Source: Sanguinoderma infundibulare
Lineage: Eukaryota > Basidiomycota > Agaricomycetes > Polyporales > Polyporaceae
NCBI GenBank assembly: GCA_032821775.1
Contig: JAVLRN010000005.1
Span: forward strand, 868,001 to 932,000
Length of the DNA stretch: 64,000 bases
Reading direction: 5' to 3'
The notes under the pieces were generated by a model that was given only the letters and a program-made list of their open reading frames with translations, did not search any database and was not told where the DNA came from. A program made the translations under genes and the position numbers. Positions within the stretch are counted from its first letter, which is position 1; every line of letters begins with the position of its first letter. Positions 57,001 through 64,000 of the stretch are shown piece after piece.

Positions 57001-58314
57001 AGAGTGGCAACCATCTCAGAAAGCTCGTCCAAAGACTCTACAATAGCGTGTAAGTGAGATGGCGAAGCCCACTTTGACAAAAAGAGGATTCACCCTTGCC
57101 GACTACGCACAGACGCATCCTGCCGGCGCAGTACTCTTTGCTCCACCATTCTACCAATCTACGACGAGTCTCCCGACCAACAATACCGCCATCGCCCTCA
57201 GACTCGCTGTCAGCTGAGCCGACCGACGGTGCTGGCGACGGGGATCTAGACGCGATCGGTGTAGCAGCCAAAGAGCCCTCAGCGCTCTTAGAAACAGCAT
57301 TACCATTCAACAAGCCCTTGGCCTTCAGATCCTTGCCGACCTTCGACAAACTCTCCTTGTGTCCCGAACCGAACTTGTGCCAAGGATGGCCGTCCTTGGT
57401 CAGGTGCTTGTTCAACTGAAAAATGCGCCATACGTCGCTCTGGTGGTTCTTCTTGTGCTCCGAATCGACCGCGTTGAGTTCTCGCACGGTGCATGACGGA
57501 GCAAAGAGAGGGGAATGGAAAAACGCAGCGAAGCGCGAGAGCGCACCCTGTAGTGCAGCGGGAGAGATGTTGAAGTAGTAGTTTGTGTTCGAGGTACCGG
57601 TGTATGCGTTGGAGCTCCCGCCGTTCTTGGACAGGTACTGGTAGTGGTTGAGTCCTGAGCATCTGATCGCGTGAGTGGTTCAGAGTTGTACTTACCTCAG
57701 AGTACTCATTCTCCTTGGGGTATTGCTCCGTGCCCTGGGACGGGCGTGAGTGAACCGATGAAATAAGGCACAGGTGACATAGACATACCATGAACAGCAG
57801 GTGTTCACAGAAGTGCGCCAGGCCGGGCATGTCATCCTAGCAAAACGAACTGTCAGAACCATGGCCGAGGTGTGAATACTACATGTCACCGCAGCATGTA
57901 ATTCATACCGCCCATAGACATCTCGCATAGTCGACTCAGAGCATGTCATATGCTTACCGGGTCGTACAAGTGGCCCACTGCAACGTCCAAACTCGCGGCA
58001 GACTTATCCCCCTTTGCGTGATGCACAAGCATGGCCTGTAGGCCATTCTCCAGCCTAATGAGCCTATAGTCCCGGTCGTCCTGTGGCGACTTCTCTATAG
58101 GCTTCATGTAGACATCGTAGGGTGTTTCGCCGGCGGCGACACGCGTCCAAGCACCAGCGGGGTCTGAAGAAGGAGCGACCATCGCGAAACCCGACCGGAA
58201 GATAAGGGATAGATTGTTTCGAGAACACGAGGTCAAAGAGAGGCTAGATGACGCAGTGGTCCAGAAGAGAGCGGCGGGACGTGGTCGAGCCGATGGCGCA
58301 CAGAGTCGCAACAT
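54033..58314 (-). CDS. Insulysin/Ste23-type M16 metalloprotease
   Basis: Zinc peptidase of the insulin-degrading enzyme family. The catalytic H-F-C-E-H is in [20 protein letters not shown]; the distal zinc Glu is in VRELNAVDSEHKKNHQSD. Four M16 modules are present: NGLQAMLVHHAKGDKSAASL at the start, GPGSLHSYLKEKGWITGLSA, DLAGLTYNLSSQSLGLYVTL and REQLGYIVSSSQWHMTGG near the end. An insert of about 60 residues rich in Ser/Pro (ATPIASRSPSPAPSVGS) sits in module 1. The C-terminus is VEWGDLPMSKY, stop at 54033. The start at 58314 gives an Arg/Ser-rich leader (MLRLCAPSARPRPAALFW) that looks mitochondrial, while MVAPSSDPAGAW at 58182 would give a cytosolic form. A more distal Met at 58362 also exists. 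Fourteen or more exons. Confidence 0.93.
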
Positions 58315-58938
58315 GCGCGTCCAACGAGAGCGAGTGGGAGAATGGACTTGGACGTTTCGCAATTGTCCGTTGAACCACGCTTACGGCATGCGAGTGCAGG
58401 GCATCAGAGTTAGAGTGGCGGCAAAGGGTGCCTGGAGAGGCAATCAGCTGGCTCCGAAGGGACTCGAGGGGAGATGTCCGAGCGAAGCAGAGGAATCCGT
58501 CCGACGACTCGCGTTCTGCACTCGGAAAGGCGGAGGAGGACTCACGGTCGCGTCTCCGAGGTTATGCATTATGGGCGCCCATCGAACCGCGTTGCCCGCA
58601 TGGCACCCGGTGTATGAACTCGACAACATGTGCGGTGTACATCATAAACACAAAACGCTATATGACGTAGCGGGTTGGCTATCAGGCAACACGACACAGT
58701 CAAGTAACCGCATATGGGCGATGAAGGATCTGGACCTATCGATTCACAGCGTATAGCAAGGGAAAGCGATGCGATAATACACAACAGAGCTCGTAATCAG
58801 GTACATAACAGTAGAGACCGGTTGAAATAAACGAAAGAATCCATAAGAACGAGGACGAATCGCGCTAAAAGCTTCTGACGAGCTAGTCGGTTATTATGCT
58901 ATGAGAAGCAAGGCAGGGACAGGGCGAGTGCAGGTAGA
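58315..58938. other. Intergenic region, insulysin promoter and CKS1 3' end
   Basis: Tandem minus-strand genes. A 180-codon plus-strand ORF (58214-58756) overlaps the insulysin N-terminus antisense and is Arg/Gly-rich without motifs. It is judged a shadow. Nothing else is seen. Confidence 0.4.
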
Positions 58939-59431
58939 TCACTTCCTCTTCGCCTGAGCCTTCCCGCCAGGTGCTGCGGACCTGCCTGCTATCGCGGCCT
59001 GCATCTGGTCGAAGTTCTTCGGCCGGCGGAAGAGTAGTACATGAGGTTCGGGTGCTACGACGAGAGCAGAACAATTGTGAATGAGACGCGTCAGGGAAGG
59101 CAGATTAGGCTCACCATGAACCTCGTAATGCTCCCATCCCAAGCTCTGGGTGATGCCTATGCCCCGCCACTCCTCCTCAGAGAGTAGGCGCAGGGTACCG
59201 CTGTTATCGGCGTTGAAGAAATTCTTGGGGATCATCTTGAAGAGTGGTTTGGGGAGGATGACGTGACGATATTCGTATTCGTCATCCGAGTAGCGTTCGG
59301 AGTAGTGAATCCTGGAGGTGGAACCGGGTGAGTGTCTCGTCGACCCATCGCGATCACAAGTATACGTACTTCTCGATGTATTCTTCGAGCTTGCGGACGG
59401 CTTCCTGGGCCTTCGCGTCCTTTGCAGCCAT
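58939..59431 (-). CDS. CKS1: Cyclin-dependent kinase regulatory subunit (CKS1/Suc1)
   Basis: Small adaptor that binds CDK1 and phosphorylated substrates in mitosis. Three exons. [20 protein letters not shown] begins at 59431, then [20 protein letters not shown] and [38 protein letters not shown], and after the last intron [20 protein letters not shown]. The Arg/Trp anion-pocket residues and the HxPEPHxLLF hinge of CKS proteins are present. The tail is lysine-rich (GGKAQAKRK), stop at 58939. About 120 residues. It is divergent from MER3 with 264 bases between ATGs. Confidence 0.96.
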
Positions 59432-59695
59432 TGCGGGTAGACGGTTGTTTACAGGATGGACGAGGGTGGTGGTGGGGGCTGGGGCGCAGATGCCGAAGCT
59501 GAAATGAGTGACGGTGCAAGGAGAGGACGGACAAGGCTAGCTCCCTCGGTCCCGGCCTCGCTCCTCGACGCGACAGGTCACGCGTGACTCCGCCCCCACG
59601 TGAGCGGGACGCGTCCGATTTGGTCTTGATCTTCGAGAGGCGCGCCCGTCGCTCGTCCGAATTCGCTCCTGCTTTCTTTCTTCCATCATCTCTGC
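59432..59695. promoter_or_regulatory. Divergent promoter, CKS1 and MER3
   Basis: A 264-base interval linking a mitotic regulator and a meiotic helicase. It contains CACGCG-like words (for example at 59578-59584, TCACGCGTGA, a 10-bp palindrome overlapping an MluI-cell-cycle-box-like ACGCGT). In yeast ACGCGT is the MCB element for G1/S genes. Its use here is inference. Confidence 0.45.
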
Positions 59696-62600
59696 ATGGA
59701 CGACTACTATCGCTACTCGCCCGATGACCCGGGGCAGGACCCCTACTATGACCACCGCTCGGACGATCCATTCTCCTACAACGTCCATGCTGGCGCTGAT
59801 GAGGACTACGACGAGGTAGACGAGTTATTGGATGAGATCGGTGAGTATATGCGCAGTCTCGTCGCTTCCCGAAATCGCCTGATTACTGACACTTTTGGGA
59901 CGGCATTTTAGCGAACTCGTCACCTTCACCGCCTGACCGCACCCAGCGTTCCAGAGCTTTTGGGCTGTCGCCATCCACTCCTCGACACACTTATAGCCAG
60001 AACGTACCTGCTCCTTACGGCACTCCGCACCTGCCCGTAGCAAGACATCCTGCATTTGGTCAACCAAATGATATCGGTCCTCCCGAAGACGATACCAACT
60101 TCAGCGTGCACATGCGAGGACATTATGGGCAGCAGTATGCGGGTAAGTTGGTTCAGTATTACTTGGTCGCACTCTCCCGAAGACAAAATATTCTGTAGAA
60201 GGAAGTCGGCAGCTATCGACTTCTCATCCTTATCCAGCCCACCGGGACCGTCCTGTTCAAGTCGAAGACCGTCCATCACAGCTCGGTCAACATGCGCCTT
60301 TACGGAACGCCGCATATAACGAATCCCCGGATCCTCAGCCTGCTCAACCTCAACGAGGCACGCGTCTGCGTCCTGTTTCGGACCTGCGTGAGTTTGTATC
60401 GATTTCTACGGGACGGATTTGCCGATATGTACTCTTCATTTTCCCAGCGGACATATACCGAAGTCTTTTCAAGTTTGGCGTCTTCAACGCCGTCCAGTCC
60501 CAATGCTTTGATACGGTAAGTGTTGTTGCAAGTCGACATTACACGTTATAACCGTTGTGAGCAGGTGATGGGAACCAACGAGAACATGGTGAGCCTTCGA
60601 TGTTTGATCACCAGCGCTGTCTTTTAAACTTAGACTTTCTAGGTCATCAGCGGTTCGTGATTTCAGCTCCCTGCTGGTACTTCCACTCAGCTCCTGGCAT
60701 AGCGCCGACCGGAAGCGGCAAGACTGTACTCTTCGAACTCGCCATTATCAGAATGGTGAAAGAAACGTCGGCAACTGGGAAGAAATTCCGGTGTGTTTAT
60801 ATTGCACCGACGAAGGTAAGGCCAAAGGGGATACTTCAGTGGCCATATGCGCTAATCGGTCGTACAGTCGCTATGCACCGAGAAGGCGACTGATTGGGAA
60901 GCGAAGTTCGGCCCATTCGGAGCCAAATGTGAGTCCAAAACCTTCTTTCCAGCTTCGCTCATTCATCGCGCATAGGTTCGGAACTGACGGGCGATACTGT
61001 GAACACTGGACGGGGAGCTTGGGGAGATGCAAAAGATGCTACGATCATGCAAGTTGTGTTTTTCATGCCTCATGAACGCTACTGAGCCGAGTTTAGTGTG
61101 ACGACGGTAGGTCCTTCCCCGACTGAAAAGTATGCTTCAATCCAACACTTCCCAGGGTGAGAAGTGGGACAGCTTGACCCGCAACTGGTACGTACGTGTG
61201 TTTGTAGTTATATGTGGAGGGTTTTACTTAAAAGATTGTAGGGAGGATCATCGTCATATTCTATCTCAGATCAAACTATTCCTCATAGACGAGGTTTGTT
61301 GTCCTTTGCCATCCATGCTTCGTCGCTCATCAGTGTTCGTAGGTCCACCTGCTCAACGAGACCCGGGGAAGCACATTGGAAGTAGTCGTCTCCCGAATGA
61401 GGTTGAGGGGAGCATCTGTTCGGTTCGTTGTGGTCTCTGCAACGGTGCCCAACATCGGGGACGTCGCCAGCTGGATCGGAAACGGCACGGACGGCGGCCC
61501 TGCCACCGTCAAGGAGGTATGTGTCTAACGACTTCGGGGCACGGGGAGATCGCTCACGTCCCCGCCAGTTTGGGGACGACTTCAGACCGTGCAAGTTATC
61601 CAAGTTCGTCTACGGCATCCCTCGCCGCCGAGACACAAACGACTTTGTATTCGCAAAGGCTCTTGATTACAAGTTATATGGTGTATTGCAGCAGCATTGC
61701 AACGACAAACCCGTACTGGTCTTCTGCCCTACGCGCAAAGGTACAGCAGAACTTCAGGTGCCATTATATGTTCTCACGTTATCGAACAGGGGTCATGGTC
61801 GCCGCGGAACACATCTTGAAGGAGTACGAGGAGGCATCGAGTAAGAAAGAGGCTCTTCCGTGGACGAAACCCCCTAGGTTGGTCAGATTCTCGATCGTTC
61901 AGGCGCATATATGCTCAGAGTTTCTTGTTAGAATTGAGCATACCTTCGGGAACAAGCAATTGGACAGTAAGGTTCTGCATATTCCTTGTGCGATGACGTC
62001 CAATGACGATTGCTACGTGCAGAGCTGGCTGCGTTTGGGATCGGTGTGCACCATGCTGGACTTGAGAAGAGCGACCGAAATGCAACTGAACGACTATACC
62101 TCAAGAGAGCTTTGAAGATCTTATTCGCCACCTCTGTGCGTATTGATTCGACTCTCGCGATCTCCGATTCTCATGTTGAACCGACTAGACTCTCGCTGTC
62201 GGGGTCAACTTGCGTTCGTGTAGCGTTCGCAGTATCTGGGTCTGCATCAACTGATTTCTTGCAGCGGCTCATACCGTGATCATCAAGGGCGTGAAGTTGT
62301 TCCTGAATGGCGCCTCGCAAGAATACTCCGATCTTGATGTTATGCAGATGATAGGTCGTGCTGTGAGCTCTTCGATCGCCATTGATTGAGCATGTTCACA
62401 AACGGTGTCACCTCCAGGGTCGGCCACAGTTTGACAGGGAAGGCGTCGCCGTCATCATGTGTGAACAAGAACTGGAAGCCAAGTACAAGGCGCTCGCCCA
62501 AGGACAAACTGTCCTCGAGAGCAGCCTGCACCTTGGGCTTGCGGAACATCTCAACTCGGAGATCGCGTTAGGCACTATCACGAGCATGGACACTGCGAAG

Positions 62601-64000
62601 GAATGGTTACACAGCTCGTTCTTGTATCGGCGTCTGCAGAAGAACCCGGCGCACTACGACTTCAAGAAGGACGGCAACAAGGCCTGGGAGGAGAGGATGG
62701 ATGAGCTAGTCACGGAGAGCGTTGCGACCCTCAAGCAAGCGGAGATGGTCATTGTTGACGGAGGAGACCAGGCTCTTTCGTCGACGGACTATGGGGATAT
62801 CATGAGCAAGGTTCGTTCTTTATCCTGGCTTGGTTGGCTTGGTTGGCGTTGTCTGACACAATATATTAGTTCTACATACGGCAAGGAACTGTGCGATGTC
62901 TCCTATTAGTCTATCGTCACTCGCTTAGCTAACGACGTTCCATCTTTCTAGATGGTGCGAATCATGAAGCTATCCGACAAAGCAACTATCAGAGAGATTG
63001 TGAGTCAACGAGCAATCACGTCTTGAATAGCGACACTGATGTGCTCTCAACGTATCAACAGCTCGAGAGCATGTCATGCTCGGACGAGTACGCATGCTTC
63101 GTTTATTCCAAATGGGCGAAGCTTACTTCGAGCGTAGGTTTTCGGATATCAAGTTCCGATCCGGCGAGAAGCAGGCAAGTAATCGATTCCGATTCAGCGA
63201 GTTCAGGTCTTGATTCCTCATGCTAACGTTCGTGTAGGTGTATAACAAGCTGCGAACGCACAACGATATCCGCTATACCCTTAAGAAGATTGAGAAGCCT
63301 GCCGACAAAGTTTTCATCTTGATCCAAGCCATTCTAGGAGCGGTGAATCTCTCGAACCCGGAGTACAAGACTGCGGAGACTCAACCATACACGGAATCCT
63401 TGCCAATCTTGCGCCATATTTCGCGGATCGCAAGAGGTGACACTTGCGTTTTCTCCCAAGAACATGGCTAAATGAGAATTAGCTGTCGTCGAGGTTGCGA
63501 ACGTTCGCAGGGCTGGCGCGCTTCTCAAGAACGGGCTGGAAGTGTATGTTTGATCTCAATCGCATTGCATCACATGGCGATTGATATGTCGGCAGGATGC
63601 GCTGCCTGGCGGCGAAGGCGTGGGAGGACAGGAGCGTCATCTTCCGTCAACTCGACGATATTGGACTGAAATCGTGAGTGCATCGACGCCGACCTCTGCA
63701 CGCAATGACGAGAGCTTACATCTATCGCTGTCAGGCTGAAGGTGAAATTCTCCGATAATGCCTTAGATTGCATGCCCACTGTCCGATAGGTACTCGCAGA
63801 ACACAACATCACAACGTTTGCCGCACTACGGAAGCAGGACCCCGCATTCATCGAATTGGTGCGCCAAGTCCCATATCAAGTGCCGCGTACCCTATGCTGA
63901 CTTTTGAGTAGTTGCTCAATCGCAAGCCCCCTTTCGGGCATGACGTTCTCTTTGCCGTCAACCAGCTCCCACAATACCAAGTCAGCATCTCCGAGGTCGA
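59696..64000 (+). CDS. MER3: MER3/HFM1-type meiotic DNA helicase (5' part, runs off window)
   Basis: Ski2-like superfamily 2 helicase of meiotic crossover formation. The start at 59696 (MDDYYRYSPDDPGQDPYYD) opens an acidic, disordered leader to about residue 190. The helicase core includes VISAPTGSGKTVLFELAIIR (Walker A), DEVHLLNETRGSTLEVV (joined across the intron inside DE|VH), SATVPNIGDVASWIG (motif III), GIGVHHAGLEKSDRNATERL, and QMIGRAGRPQFDREGVAVIM (motif VI). A winged-helix and the Sec63-like domain follow (LSDKATIREI, YSKWAKLT, NKLRTHNDIRYTLKKIEKPA). At the right edge the frame is still open with GHDVLFAVNQLPQYQVSISE. Walker A is assembled from a 10-nt exon (60643-60652) between two short introns. 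At least 15 exons lie in view, mostly with GT-AG ends. Confidence 0.93.

Noticed and set aside
58214..58756. 180-codon plus-strand ORF
   Set aside because: Overlaps the insulysin N-terminus on the other strand and shows no domain.

Overview
This 64 kb window is nuclear DNA of a filamentous basidiomycete, most likely a wood-decaying Agaricomycete of the Polyporales type. Genes are dense, lie on both strands and are cut by many roughly 50-75 nt GT-AG introns, with some very short exons. The content fits this: a CYP63-like P450, a secreted GH6 cellobiohydrolase with an N-terminal CBM1, a secreted type-B carboxylesterase, an indoleamine 2,3-dioxygenase and core eukaryotic genes. I see no bacterial operon, CRISPR array, phage, intact transposon or complete tRNA. 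Gene models were built by hand: I joined exons by splice motifs, reading frame and family motifs. The spans given include introns.

Layout. 0-10 kb: the end of an F-box/LRR-like gene, arginase (-), a class I/II aminotransferase (+), a Dal5/Tna1-type MFS transporter (-) and isovaleryl-CoA dehydrogenase (-). 10-17 kb: CYP63-like P450 (+), an APC15-like subunit (+) and a Drn1/CWF19L1 protein with zinc knuckles (-). 17-22 kb: an unidentified gene, a gene-poor stretch and a secreted esterase (+). 22-29 kb: Nudix hydrolase of NUDT19 type (-), UBLCP1 phosphatase (-), CSN8 (-) and NECAP (+). 29-36 kb: GH6 cellobiohydrolase (+), Nfs1 cysteine desulfurase (-) and a two-RRM SR protein (+). 36-42 kb: tubulin cofactor E (-) and 3-hydroxyisobutyryl-CoA hydrolase (+). 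42-50 kb: a 2 kb gene-poor gap, IDO (+), RPA1 (+) and another gap. 50-64 kb: a long unrecognised membrane-anchored protein (-), an insulysin/Ste23-type M16 protease (-), CKS1 (-) and the MER3/HFM1 meiotic helicase (+), which runs off the right edge.

The genes do not form one pathway. Five are amino-acid catabolic enzymes (arginase, aminotransferase, IVD for leucine, HIBCH for valine, IDO for tryptophan) but they are scattered. Several pairs share short divergent promoters: arginase/aminotransferase, CSN8/NECAP, Nfs1/SR protein, TBCE/HIBCH and CKS1/MER3. The most informative details come from splicing. They are a peroxisomal AKL tail on the Nudix protein created by a terminal exon, a GC-AG intron in RPA1, and 10-nt coding exons in three genes, one of them splitting the Walker A region of MER3. 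Nothing here is convincingly a new multi-gene system. The best unknowns are the gene near 17.3-18.1 kb and the large protein at 50.0-53.7 kb.
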